Below, in pieces: positions 27,231 through 35,937 of a stretch of DNA of 64,000 nt. Source of the stretch: Candidatus Kuenenia stuttgartensis (GTDB taxonomy: Bacteria; Planctomycetota; Planctomycetia; Pirellulales; UBA1268); contig CAMDDJ010000002.1 in NCBI GenBank assembly GCA_945891385.1, positions 62,001-126,000 on the forward strand, given 5' to 3'. Numbering within the stretch: the first letter of the stretch is position 1; every line of letters starts with the position of its first letter. The notes under the pieces are model-generated. The model made no database searches. It was not told the DNA's origin and saw only the letters and a list, made by a program, of their open reading frames with translations. The position numbers and the translations under genes were made by a program.

Positions 27231-28685
27231 ATGGAACTCCGCAATTTCATCGCCAACGAATGGGTCGCCGCGACGGCGACCCGACCGGTGATCGACCCGG
27301 CTACCGGCACCGTGCTCGCCACCGTGGCAGAGTCGTCGGCCGACGATGTCGCGACCGCCGTCCGGGCAGCCCGGGAGGCGTTCGATTCGGGCCCTTGGCG
27401 AACCACGACCGCCCAGGCCCGCGGCCGGATCCTGTTCGAGATGGCCCGGGTCGTTCGCCAGCATGCCGCGGCACTCGCCGAACTCGAGACCCGCAACTGC
27501 GGCAAGCCGATCGTCGAGAGCGAGTTCGATGTCCAGGATGCCGCGACCTGCCTGGAGTATTACGGCGGCCTGGCCACGAAGATCCACGGAGAAACCTTCT
27601 CCGTGCCCGACAACGCGATCAACCTCACGCTCAAGGAGCCTATCGGCGTCGTGGGGCTGATCGTGCCCTGGAACTACCCGCTGCTGCTCGCGATGTGGAA
27701 GCTCGGGCCGGCGCTCTCGGCGGGCTGCACCGTGGTGCTCAAGCCGGCCGAACAGACGCCGCTGACGATCCTCGAGTTCGCCCGGCTGGTGCGGGAGCAT
27801 GTGCCCGAACTGCCTCCCGGGGTGCTCAACGTGGTCAGCGGCGACGGGCCCGTGGCCGGTCGGGCGCTGGTGGAGTCGATGGAGGTCGACAAGATCGCCT
27901 TCACGGGCGGCACCGACACCGGCCGCGAGGTGCTGCACGGAGTCGCCCGGTCCAACCTCAAGAAGGTGTCGCTGGAACTCGGCGGCAAGTCGCCCAACAT
28001 CTTCTTCGCCGACTGTGACCTCGACGCCGCCACCGACGGAGCCCTGTTCGGCGTCTTCATCAACCAGGGTGAGGTCTGCTCGGCCGGGTCGCGGGTGCTC
28101 GTGCAGCGGGAGATCGCTGCGGAATTCATGGCTCGGATGCAGGAAAAGACGGCCCGGATCCGGCTCGGCAATCCGCTCGACCGGGCCACGAAGATGGGGC
28201 CTGTGGTGAGCCAGGAGCACATGGAGCGGGTCTTGGCGGCGATCGCGCGGGGCCGGCAGGAGGCCCGGCTCGTGGCGGGCGGCGGGCGGGCCGAGTCGCT
28301 ACCGCAGGGCTGCTTCGTCGAGCCGACGATCTTCGAGAGCGACAACGCCGCCTCGATCGCCCGCGAGGAGATCTTCGGCCCGGTGGTCACCGTGATCCCG
28401 TTCGGCGACGAGGACGACGCGATCCGGATCGCCAACGACACACCCTACGGTCTGGCCGCCGCGGTCTGGTCGCGAGACATCTTCCGCTGCCTGCGGGTCG
28501 TGAAGGCGGTGCGGGCCGGCATCGTCTGGGTCAACACGATGCAGCCCTGCTACGTCGAAGCACCCTGGGGCGGCTACAAGCAGAGCGGCCATGGCCGGGA
28601 GATGAGCCTTCACGGCCAGGAGGAATTCCTGGAGACGAAGCAGGTCCACATCAACCTCAGCGAAACCCCACTGGGCTGGTATTAG
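27231..28685 (+). CDS. Aldehyde dehydrogenase (betaine-aldehyde type)
   Basis: A 484-aa NAD(P)-dependent aldehyde dehydrogenase of normal family length. The motifs are VPWNYPLLLAMWK, the general-base Glu in SLELGGKSPNI and the nucleophilic Cys in NQGEVCSAGSR. The end EAPWGGYKQSGHGREM then LETKQVHINL matches betaine-aldehyde and amino-aldehyde dehydrogenases. ATG 27231 has GAGG upstream. The next gene is a class III aminotransferase and the divergent one a saccharopine-dehydrogenase-like enzyme. The substrate is therefore plausibly an amino-aldehyde from lysine, polyamine or GABA metabolism. Confidence 0.9.
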   Translation: MELRNFIANEWVAATATRPVIDPATGTVLATVAESSADDVATAVRAAREAFDSGPWRTTTAQARGRILFEMARVVRQHAAALAELETRNCGKPIVESEFDVQDAATCLEYYGGLATKIHGETFSVPDNAINLTLKEPIGVVGLIVPWNYPLLLAMWKLGPALSAGCTVVLKPAEQTPLTILEFARLVREHVPELPPGVLNVVSGDGPVAGRALVESMEVDKIAFTGGTDTGREVLHGVARSNLKKVSLELGGKSPNIFFADCDLDAATDGALFGVFINQGEVCSAGSRVLVQREIAAEFMARMQEKTARIRLGNPLDRATKMGPVVSQEHMERVLAAIARGRQEARLVAGGGRAESLPQGCFVEPTIFESDNAASIAREEIFGPVVTVIPFGDEDDAIRIANDTPYGLAAAVWSRDIFRCLRVVKAVRAGIVWVNTMQPCYVEAPWGGYKQSGHGREMSLHGQEEFLETKQVHINLSETPLGWY

Positions 28686-28846
28686 CGATCGAGCGATGAA
28701 CGCGAGAGACGGAAGGCGAGGGGATCGGCGAACGCTCGCGGAGCAACCGGGGCGTATCCTCGCCCGCGACCCGACTTTTGCCGTCCCCGAGCCGGCGCGT
28801 GCTACACAACTTCGGAGACCTGCTCAGAACAGCGGGAGAATCCTTG

Positions 28847-30178
28847 ATGGCAACGATCGATATTCGCACCGCAGTGCCTGGGCCGCGGTCCGTGGCTTTG
28901 CTCGAACGGCGGCGGGCGGCCGTCTCGTCGAGCCCGTTCATGGTCACGCCGCTGTTCGTGGACCGGGCGGAGGGGGCCACGCTCACCGACGTCGATGGCA
29001 ACACCTACCTCGACTTCGCCGGCGGAATCGGCACGGTCAACGTCGGCCACGCCCACCCGGAGGTGGTCGCAGCCGTTCGCGACCAGGCGGGCCGCTTCCT
29101 CCACACCTGCTTCAACGTCGCGATGTATGAGCCCTACGTGGCCCTCGCCGAGCGGCTCAACACGATCGTGCCGACGGCCGGCCCGCGGAAGACGGTGCTC
29201 TTCAACACCGGGGCCGAGGCGGTGGAAAACGCGGTCAAGATCGCCCGTCGCGTCACCGGACGGGCCGGCGTGCTCACCTTCGAGCACGGCTTCGCGGGGC
29301 GGACCTACCTGGCGATGACGCTCACGAGCAAGCCCGTGCCCTACAAGACCGGCTTCGGCCCGTTCGTGCCGGAGGTCTACCGGCTGCCCTACCCCTACCT
29401 CTACCGCAGTACCTTCACCGACGAGGAGCAGTACGTCGATCATCTCCTGGAGGGTGTCCACGACTTCTTCCGCACCCACGTCGACCCGGCAAGCGTGGCC
29501 TGCCTGTGGATGGAACTCGTGACCGGCGAGGGAGGCTTCCTGGCGGCTCCTAAGCGGTATGTGCAGGGCCTGCGGGCGATCTGCGCCGAGCACGGCATCC
29601 TGTTCATCGCCGATGAGATCCAGACCGGCTTCTGCCGCACCGGCACGATGTTCGCCACGGAGCAGTACGGCATCGAGCCCGACCTCATCACGCTGGCCAA
29701 GTCGCTCGCCGGCGGGCTTCCGCTCTCGGCCGTCGTCGGCCGGGCCGACCTGCTCGATGGCGTGCACGTCGGAGGTCTGGGAGGCACCTACTGCGGCAAT
29801 CCCGTCGCCTGCGCCGCGGCGCTGGCCACGATCGACGTCTACCAGCGGGAGCGGGTCGCCGACCATGCGGCGAGACTGGGAGTGCGGCTCCGCCAGCGGC
29901 TGCATGGCTGGCAGGAGCGGTTTCCCCAGGTGGGAGACGTCCGCGGGCTCGGGCCGATGGCGGCGATCGAATTCGTCACAGATCGCGAGAGTCGCCGACC
30001 CGCGCGGGACGTGCTTCAGACCGTCGCCGGCCGCTGCCTGGAGCGGGGCGTGATCCTGATCGGCGCCGGCACCCACGGCAACGTGATGCGATTCCTGTTC
30101 CCGCTGGTGATCACCGAGGCCCAACTCGACGAGGGGCTCGACGTCATCGAGGGCGTGCTTGGCGAACTGGCCAGCTGA
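28847..30178 (+). CDS. Class III aminotransferase (GABA/omega-amino acid type)
   Basis: A 443-aa PLP-dependent aminotransferase of the GabT-like group. It has the substrate-entrance motif YLDFAGGIGTVNVGHAHPEV, FNTGAEAVENAVKIAR for cofactor binding, IADEIQTGFCRTG with the PLP-contacting Asp, and the Schiff-base Lys in LITLAKSLAGG. The length is typical. ATG 28847 follows GGGAG. It lies 161 bases downstream of the aldehyde dehydrogenase, in the same direction. Together they would convert an omega-amino acid or diamine to an aldehyde and then to an acid. Confidence 0.88.
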   Translation: MATIDIRTAVPGPRSVALLERRRAAVSSSPFMVTPLFVDRAEGATLTDVDGNTYLDFAGGIGTVNVGHAHPEVVAAVRDQAGRFLHTCFNVAMYEPYVALAERLNTIVPTAGPRKTVLFNTGAEAVENAVKIARRVTGRAGVLTFEHGFAGRTYLAMTLTSKPVPYKTGFGPFVPEVYRLPYPYLYRSTFTDEEQYVDHLLEGVHDFFRTHVDPASVACLWMELVTGEGGFLAAPKRYVQGLRAICAEHGILFIADEIQTGFCRTGTMFATEQYGIEPDLITLAKSLAGGLPLSAVVGRADLLDGVHVGGLGGTYCGNPVACAAALATIDVYQRERVADHAARLGVRLRQRLHGWQERFPQVGDVRGLGPMAAIEFVTDRESRRPARDVLQTVAGRCLERGVILIGAGTHGNVMRFLFPLVITEAQLDEGLDVIEGVLGELAS

Positions 30179-30186
30179 GCGACACG

Positions 30187-31929
30187 TTACGGCTGGGCGG
30201 CGAGTTCACTGGTCGTGGCATCGAAGAACTCGATGCACCTGGCGAGTTTGGGCATGGACTCGAACCAGTCGTACGAATATTCGAGGCCAATCATCGTGGG
30301 CTTGATGCCGTGGCGGTGGAGTTCCTGGAGCAACTCGCGGGATCTCCCGGAGCCCGTGCCCCAGGGAACGTCGTGGCCGTTGCCTCCGGGCTCGTGCAGG
30401 TCGTGCATCTGAACCGTGAGAATGCGATCTTTCAGCAGGCGGACAGCCTCGATGGGATCGATGCCGTGCCGCAGCCAGTAGCCGATGTCCGGCGCAGCTC
30501 CGATGCGGCGGCCGCGGCCTTCACACAGCGCGAGAACCTGTTCAGGCTGCCACGAGTGGGGAGAGATGTTCGGTCCGTGGTTGTGGATCCCGACGTTGAT
30601 GGCATATTCGTCGGCGAGCCGCTCGAGGAGGTCGAGCTGCTCGGGCGTGGGTTCGCAGATGAAGGTTTCGATGCCCATCTTGTTGCCAAACTCGAAAAGC
30701 TGCCGGCAGGCGGCTTCGTCCGAGGGGATCGTCTGGGCGTAGTACACGGGCATCTGCACTCCGGCGGACTCCAGTTTCATGCGGATGCGGAGCAACTCGT
30801 CGTCGCTGAGGTTTTGGTCGAAGTTTTTCGCGATGTCCTTGCTGACCGGCTGCATGAAACTGAGCCCGCCGATCGCAGGCAGACCGAGTTCGGCGGTCTT
30901 CTCGATCGCTTCGAAGAAGGTGTACTTGTGGAAGGTGTAGGCCTCGATGCCAATGCGCCAGCCGAGTTTTTCACGGGCACGGACGGCGGGCGAGAGGAAG
31001 GCACTGGGTGTGGTCGGGGCCGGAAGGTCGCCGAGCACGAATTGGGCGCCGTCCAGATAGAAGCGGAGCATCGCCGCGTCTTCGAAGACGTGCGGACTGT
31101 GGGCGAGGGCGGAATAGAAGACGCGGCCCTTTCCGTAGGTGCGGATCCAGGCGAGTGCGTAGTCATTGTCGGCGCGGAGACAGGAGTCGCCGGGGGGATA
31201 GGTCGAGAGATCGGTTTGCTCGGTATCGATCCTGAGCAGAACGCGGACGTTTCGCCGGGAGTAGGGATCGTGAAACCGGAAGATCTCATCGGCCCACGGA
31301 TGGGCCTTGCCACCGAAGGCCTCGAGCAACGGGTGATCGGCATCGTCGAGAGCCAAGACGACGGGTTCCTGCACGTATCCACCGCGATGGTTTGCGCCGC
31401 GGGCTCCGATCATGTGACCGAATTCCGGCCAGTCCTCCAGCGGCGGCCATTGCCATTTCGTGAAGGCGATGGACGTCCCGTGGACGCCCATCAGGCCACC
31501 GCCTCCGGTGACGAATTCGAGGAGGTTCTTCCGTCGTTCCGGCTCCGCCACGCAACTGCCGATGGTGTTGTTGAGGAACACGGCATCGAACCGACGCAGA
31601 GACTCGCGGTCGAAGAGAGCGGGGTCTTCGCTGATCGTGACCTCGAAGGCCCCGGTTTTCTGCCCGAATCGCTTGAAGGCCTCGCTGCAAGCAAGGATGG
31701 AAGCGCGGTGGCCGTCGTATTCCAGATTGCGGTTGAACACCAGGAGACGGCGGGACTTCAACGGCTTCACGCTGGCCTGGGCGGGCATCGCCTTTTCGAT
31801 GCGTGCCCACTGTGCCGCATCCGGAACGAGTGACTCCTCGGCTGGTGACGGCGCGGCCAGCCTCAGGAAGACGATGGCGACCAGGACGGTTCGGAGGGCG
31901 GTCAGGGAGGCAGGGTTGGGCATGCGCAT
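30187..31929 (-). CDS. Exported ThuA-like / sugar isomerase TIM-barrel fusion
   Basis: A 580-aa protein with an N-terminal signal peptide (VLVAIVFLRLAAPSPAEE). Residues 55-290 form a ThuA-like glutamine-amidotransferase-fold domain (RRLLVFNRNLEYDGHRAS, FVTGGGGLMGVHGTS). Residues 315-575 are a xylose-isomerase-like TIM barrel with metal-type residues in VGIHNHGPN, AAPDIGYWLRHG and VQMHDLHEPG. Both domains are common in planctomycetes, usually as separate proteins. The pair points to processing of a sugar outside the cytoplasm. Start is at MRMP (31929) or two codons in. It is convergent with the aminotransferase gene. Confidence 0.8.
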   Translation of the reverse strand: MRMPNPASLTALRTVLVAIVFLRLAAPSPAEESLVPDAAQWARIEKAMPAQASVKPLKSRRLLVFNRNLEYDGHRASILACSEAFKRFGQKTGAFEVTISEDPALFDRESLRRFDAVFLNNTIGSCVAEPERRKNLLEFVTGGGGLMGVHGTSIAFTKWQWPPLEDWPEFGHMIGARGANHRGGYVQEPVVLALDDADHPLLEAFGGKAHPWADEIFRFHDPYSRRNVRVLLRIDTEQTDLSTYPPGDSCLRADNDYALAWIRTYGKGRVFYSALAHSPHVFEDAAMLRFYLDGAQFVLGDLPAPTTPSAFLSPAVRAREKLGWRIGIEAYTFHKYTFFEAIEKTAELGLPAIGGLSFMQPVSKDIAKNFDQNLSDDELLRIRMKLESAGVQMPVYYAQTIPSDEAACRQLFEFGNKMGIETFICEPTPEQLDLLERLADEYAINVGIHNHGPNISPHSWQPEQVLALCEGRGRRIGAAPDIGYWLRHGIDPIEAVRLLKDRILTVQMHDLHEPGGNGHDVPWGTGSGRSRELLQELHRHGIKPTMIGLEYSYDWFESMPKLARCIEFFDATTSELAAQP

Positions 31930-32323
31930 AAAACGTCAACGGGTGTGGATGGGCCGGGTACGAGCCCGCCACACCTGGGCGAGCCGCTCCAGCCAGCAGG
32001 AGTATCGCCCGATCGTGACCATCGGTCCATCGACTGGCATCCAGGTGGGCGGCCGATAACGGCTAGTGAGCCGAGCCGAGAGGCACGCACGTTCCGGAGA
32101 CCGAGGAATATGGCATCTCAAGTATCGTCGTGGGCTCCCGGCGGCCGCTCCATCCGCAGCGGTTCCGGGACCTGTTCACGGGGCCAGCATCCAAGGGTGT
32201 AATCCGTTCCAAGGGCTTTCTCTGGCTGGCCACCGCGCTCGTTCCCGGGCTGTCCTTCATCAAGCGGCCCCTCTCCAGTACGCTCCGTTCCAGCCACAAC
32301 GCCCGGGAGCTCGGGGTCAGTCC
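31930..32323. other. Divergent intergenic region
   Basis: 394 bases between two divergent genes. One frame is open across it in phase with the downstream sulfotransferase but looks non-coding. No repeat or strong hairpin was seen. It should contain both promoters. Confidence 0.4.
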
Positions 32324-33238
32324 ATGAGGAACTTCATCGTCTTCTTCAGTGGCAAGGAAGGCACGAGCCCGCTCGTGCGGCTGCTGGATCGGTTCGAGAA
32401 CGTCGATGTCGTCCATCAGGTGGGGAATCACGGTTGGGAACCCTTCGACTTTCATACCTGCGGAGCGATGTCCCTCGCGAGCCTGGAGGCCTGCCTGGAT
32501 CACGTCTATGGAACGGGCCCCATCGCGATGGACGCACTCAACGCGATCTACCAGCGGACGGCGACGCGGGCCTTGCATCCCTTTCGCAGGGAGAAAGCGG
32601 TCGGGTTCAAAATGCGGTTTCAGCCGCCGTCACCTGGCCCCAGCAGGCAACGCGAGTCAACGGCGAGCCCGCGGCTCGCGGCTTCGAGCGGCGATCACGG
32701 TCGCTTCCCCAAGCTCATGGTCGACGTGCTGCAGAGGCACGACGTCACCGTGTTTCTGGCCGTGCGCCAGGATCTGCTCCGCTGGGCGCTCTCGCACTAC
32801 CACGGGGACGGAACCGGAAAGCCGGGTCATCTCCAGTTCCAACTCGCGAAGGGGGAGGTCCGGCGTGACGACCTCCGGCCGATCGAAGTGGATTGCGAAC
32901 GCCTCGGCCGTCTCATTCAGAAGTGCCGGGTGATTCATGCCGCTTACCGCGCGTTGAGGCGCACCCTTGAGCAGGCTGGCCTCAGAGTACACGCCCTGTA
33001 CTACGAGCGGTTTCTCGAGGATCGCCACGCCTACTTTCGTGAGATCGGCGAGGTCCTCGAACTCGGGTGGACCAAGGCGGAGATCGAGATGGCATTTACA
33101 GCCGGTACGTACCTCGAGAAGGTGCATTCGGACGATCTCTCCTCCTGGATCATCAATCACGACGAGGTGAGGGCACGCTTCGGAGCCGCCTATAAAGATT
33201 GGTGCGGACCCGAGGACGTGCCCGGCGCTACCTCATGA
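32324..33238 (+). CDS. Sulfotransferase-like protein
   Basis: A 304-aa protein. The N-terminal loop [18 protein letters not shown] resembles the 5'-phosphosulfate-binding loop of bacterial sulfotransferases. The segment [20 protein letters not shown] resembles the 3'-phosphate-binding region, and [20 protein letters not shown] resembles the later conserved Tyr-Glu helix. The loop is not canonical (GKEGTS in place of GxxRSGTT), so the assignment is at family level only. ATG 32324 is the first start inside the conserved region. Its PAPS supply could come from the cysD/cysNC genes at 20-23 kb. Confidence 0.65.
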   Translation: MRNFIVFFSGKEGTSPLVRLLDRFENVDVVHQVGNHGWEPFDFHTCGAMSLASLEACLDHVYGTGPIAMDALNAIYQRTATRALHPFRREKAVGFKMRFQPPSPGPSRQRESTASPRLAASSGDHGRFPKLMVDVLQRHDVTVFLAVRQDLLRWALSHYHGDGTGKPGHLQFQLAKGEVRRDDLRPIEVDCERLGRLIQKCRVIHAAYRALRRTLEQAGLRVHALYYERFLEDRHAYFREIGEVLELGWTKAEIEMAFTAGTYLEKVHSDDLSSWIINHDEVRARFGAAYKDWCGPEDVPGATS

Positions 33239-33411
33239 GCCGCAGAGCAGATCGGCCATCTGGGGCGATCGACGGCGTTGCCGCAAGCCCGAGGAACAGA
33301 CCAGCCTTCAAGGCCTCCGTCGCTGGCGAAAAGCCCAGCAAATCCCGTTCCACGCATGCCCGCTGCCCGCTAGGCTCATGGTCGACGGGACTCTTCCGAC
33401 AAACCCAAGAC

Positions 33412-33440
33412 TTGACGCCGGAGTTGGGAAGGCCTACTTT
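33412..33440 (+). promoter_or_regulatory. Sigma70-type promoter of the prepilin-like gene
   Basis: TTGACG at 33412-33417 and TACTTT at 33435-33440 are separated by exactly 17 bases, close to the housekeeping consensus. They lie 55 bases before the ATG at 33495. Just downstream is an inverted pair AGTTGCA/TGCAACC (33449-33473) around the likely transcription start, possibly an operator. Confidence 0.6.
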
Positions 33441-33494
33441 TACAATCCAGTTGCATCTACATGGGGTGCAACCTATGGACCGGTGGTGCCTCGT

Positions 33495-34295
33495 ATGCTG
33501 CCTGCTGCCGCCCCACGCTCCGCTCGCGGGTTTACGCTCGTCGAACTCTTGGTCGTGGTCGCGATCATCGCCACCCTGACCGGGCTGCTGCTGCCGGCCG
33601 TCCAGGCGGCCCGCGCAGCCGGCCGCCGCAGTCAGTGCGCCAACAACATCCGCCAGGTCTCGCTCGGCATCATCACCTACGCCGATGCCCATCGCGGCCG
33701 GTTCCCTTCCCGCACCCACACGGCCTCGGAAGCGGAACACCTGCACTGGATCGAACAACTCGCGCCCTTCGTCGAAAGCGTCGATTCGATCCGCCGGTGC
33801 CCCGACGATCTCCTCGGCGACCTGCGGATGCGGGGTCTGCCCGGAAGCGGCGAGGACTACGCCGATCCGCTCCATCCGGATCCGGCCAAGCGATTCACGC
33901 CGCAGACCAGCTACATCGCCAACGGATACCTCTCCTTCGCCGACAACCTGTCGGGGTCGAAGGGCATCAACAATCTCAACAAGGTCCCCGCCCGCTCGAA
34001 GACCGTGATGCTGTTCGAAAAGTTCTCGAACCCAGCCGGGCTCTCGAGCCAGGCGCTCCAGCTGGCCGAACTTCGCAGCAGCCACTTCGACCATACCCAC
34101 TCGCCCGAATGGTTTCGCTGGTATCCGTCCCGTAAAGACCGGGTGCTCCGGGACATCTCGGCCGAGATCGAGCTTGTCCGGCACGGCCAGGGCAGTCATT
34201 TCGCCTATGCCGACGGCCATGTGCGGATCGTCACCGAATCAGAGATCGGCCAGTGGGTGGAAGAGGGTTTCGATTTCGCCGCCCCGGCCCAGTGA
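33495..34295 (+). CDS. DUF1559 prepilin-like protein
   Basis: A 266-aa protein. The type IV prepilin leader reads [23 protein letters not shown], with cleavage expected after Gly and an N-methylated Phe. It is followed by [20 protein letters not shown], the hallmark of the large DUF1559 family of planctomycetes. The C-terminal part ends with [12 protein letters not shown], the usual DUF1559 closing motif. These proteins are pseudopilin-like and cell-surface or secretion-associated; the exact role is unknown. ATG 33495 gives a 12-residue basic leader. A promoter is visible at 33412-33440. Confidence 0.88.
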   Translation: MLPAAAPRSARGFTLVELLVVVAIIATLTGLLLPAVQAARAAGRRSQCANNIRQVSLGIITYADAHRGRFPSRTHTASEAEHLHWIEQLAPFVESVDSIRRCPDDLLGDLRMRGLPGSGEDYADPLHPDPAKRFTPQTSYIANGYLSFADNLSGSKGINNLNKVPARSKTVMLFEKFSNPAGLSSQALQLAELRSSHFDHTHSPEWFRWYPSRKDRVLRDISAEIELVRHGQGSHFAYADGHVRIVTESEIGQWVEEGFDFAAPAQ

Positions 34296-34358
34296 CAGTC
34301 CCGACCGACGGGGCGATCTGATCAGCCCTTCCACTGGCAGCCTCGCAACGGACACATC

Positions 34359-35831
34359 ATGAGAGTCCTCCTCGGGGCCGCGGCGTGTCTCGCCTGTGTC
34401 GGTCTGGCCACCCAGGCCGTGGCCCAACTCCACTCCGGTGACATCACTCTGAGCGTGCCCGTGGCCGGAGGACCAATCGTCACGACCGGCGGCGAGTGGG
34501 TGGGCGAGTATGCCGGCCGGGTTTTCGACGAGGGGATCATGCCGACGGCGCCGCCGTTCGTGACGAGCTCGCCGGGGTTTGACAGTTCCACCGGGACGTT
34601 CCCTGCAGGATCGCTGATCCGCTTTGACTTGGTGAAGGAACTGCTGTTCTGGGATGGCGCGATGCTCGCGCCGACCACCGCGACGATGACCGTCGACTAC
34701 CAGGACGTGCGGTTTGCGACCATCTCCGGCAGCGACACCGCCGGGGCGCCGGGCTTCATCATCACGTCGGTGCCGAGCAACGGGTCGTTCCACGAGCATC
34801 TCGACTACGCCCTGCCGAGCGATGCCGCCGCAGGGCTGTACGGTCTCGTGCTCACGCTCGGGCCCGGCAGCGCCACGCCGGCCTTCACCACGTCGGATTC
34901 GTTTCTCGTGACCTTCGCCCGGGGGTCGTTCTCGGGGTATGTGGCCGGCCTCGAGGCGATGGTCGACGCGGCCTTCGGGGCGGCCGGCATCGTGATCGAC
35001 GTCCCGTCGGGCATCCAAACCCAGGCGGAGGCAGGGTATCCGGCGATCGCATCCGCACCCTCGGTGACGAAGACCGGCGGCGGCACGCTCGTCTTCGACG
35101 CCGTCAACAGCTACACGGGGCCGACGACGATCGCGGCCGGCACGCTCCTGATCACGAACCCCGACGCCCTGGCGAACACGACCGTGACGGTCGCCGCGGG
35201 CGGAGCGCTCGCGCTGCCGCCCGACGCCCGCGTGGTCGCGGGAATAGACGGGCTCGCGATCACTCAGGGGCCGAGCGGCGGGCTGGTGAATCTGGGCACG
35301 GGAGAATTCACGATTGCTGCGGGTGGCATCTCGGCCATCGATCTCCGTGCCAGCATCATCGCCGGCCGAAATGGCGGGGGCTGGAACGGGGCGACGGGCA
35401 TCACGTCGAGCAGGGCGGCAGCGGCAGGAGGAACGCGGGCCGTCGGCTACACCGTCGCCGGAGACGGCTCGAGCCGCGTGTCGTTCGCGGCCGCGGGCGA
35501 CGTGGATCTCAGCGGGGCGGTCAATGTCTTCGACCTGGTGAGCGTCAATGCATCGGGCACCTACGGAACCGGGACGGCGAGCGTCTGGAACCAGGGGGAT
35601 TTCAATTACGACGGGGCCACGAACGTCTTCGACCTCGTGGCTGTGAATACCGCGGGGGCCTACGGGCAGGGGAATTATTTCCCGACCTCCACCAGTCTCG
35701 TCGGCAGTGGCACGGCAGTGCCGGAACCAGGCACGGCGATCCTGGCGGTCACCGCCCTGGCGGCGGCATTCGGCTGCCGTCACCAGCGGCGGAGGCCACG
35801 ATTCGTGCACCCGGAAAATTCCTGCAACTGA
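34359..35831 (+). CDS. PEP-CTERM-like surface protein with dockerin-type repeats
   Basis: A 490-aa exported protein with an N-terminal signal peptide (ending VGLATQAVAQ). An unassigned beta-rich region covers residues 25-225. An autotransporter-type strand repeat (TKTGGGTLVFDAVNSYTG then TTIAAGTLLI) lies near 229-262. Two dockerin-like calcium repeats follow at about 384-432 (GDVDLSGAVNVFDLVSVN and GDFNYDGATNVFDLVAVN). A C-terminal VPEPGTAILAVTALAAAFG is followed by a basic cluster that resembles PEP-CTERM sorting tails. It probably sits on the cell surface or is secreted. It lies between two other surface-protein genes. Confidence 0.8.
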   Translation: MRVLLGAAACLACVGLATQAVAQLHSGDITLSVPVAGGPIVTTGGEWVGEYAGRVFDEGIMPTAPPFVTSSPGFDSSTGTFPAGSLIRFDLVKELLFWDGAMLAPTTATMTVDYQDVRFATISGSDTAGAPGFIITSVPSNGSFHEHLDYALPSDAAAGLYGLVLTLGPGSATPAFTTSDSFLVTFARGSFSGYVAGLEAMVDAAFGAAGIVIDVPSGIQTQAEAGYPAIASAPSVTKTGGGTLVFDAVNSYTGPTTIAAGTLLITNPDALANTTVTVAAGGALALPPDARVVAGIDGLAITQGPSGGLVNLGTGEFTIAAGGISAIDLRASIIAGRNGGGWNGATGITSSRAAAAGGTRAVGYTVAGDGSSRVSFAAAGDVDLSGAVNVFDLVSVNASGTYGTGTASVWNQGDFNYDGATNVFDLVAVNTAGAYGQGNYFPTSTSLVGSGTAVPEPGTAILAVTALAAAFGCRHQRRRPRFVHPENSCN

Positions 35832-35878
35832 GTTGCAAATCTTCCCGGCCCCCGGTACGATCTTGCAAATGAGTTGCA
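35823..35878. promoter_or_regulatory. Pair of TGCAACTGAGTTGCA-type operators
   Basis: Two 15-bp near-palindromes of 7-1-7 form: TGCAACTGAGTTGCA at 35823-35837 and TGCAAATGAGTTGCA at 35864-35878, 41 bases apart centre to centre. They lie 60-115 bases before the start of the second PEP-CTERM gene, and the first overlaps the end of the preceding gene. The 7-1-7 layout is that of Fur/Zur-family operators, so metal control of 35938-36777 is plausible. The outer arms also form an inverted repeat. Confidence 0.55.
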
Positions 35879-35937
35879 GGAGTGCCGCAGGGGCGGCTCG
35901 TTCCCGCAGCCTGCCCTCTCCTGGAGCCTCCATCGCC

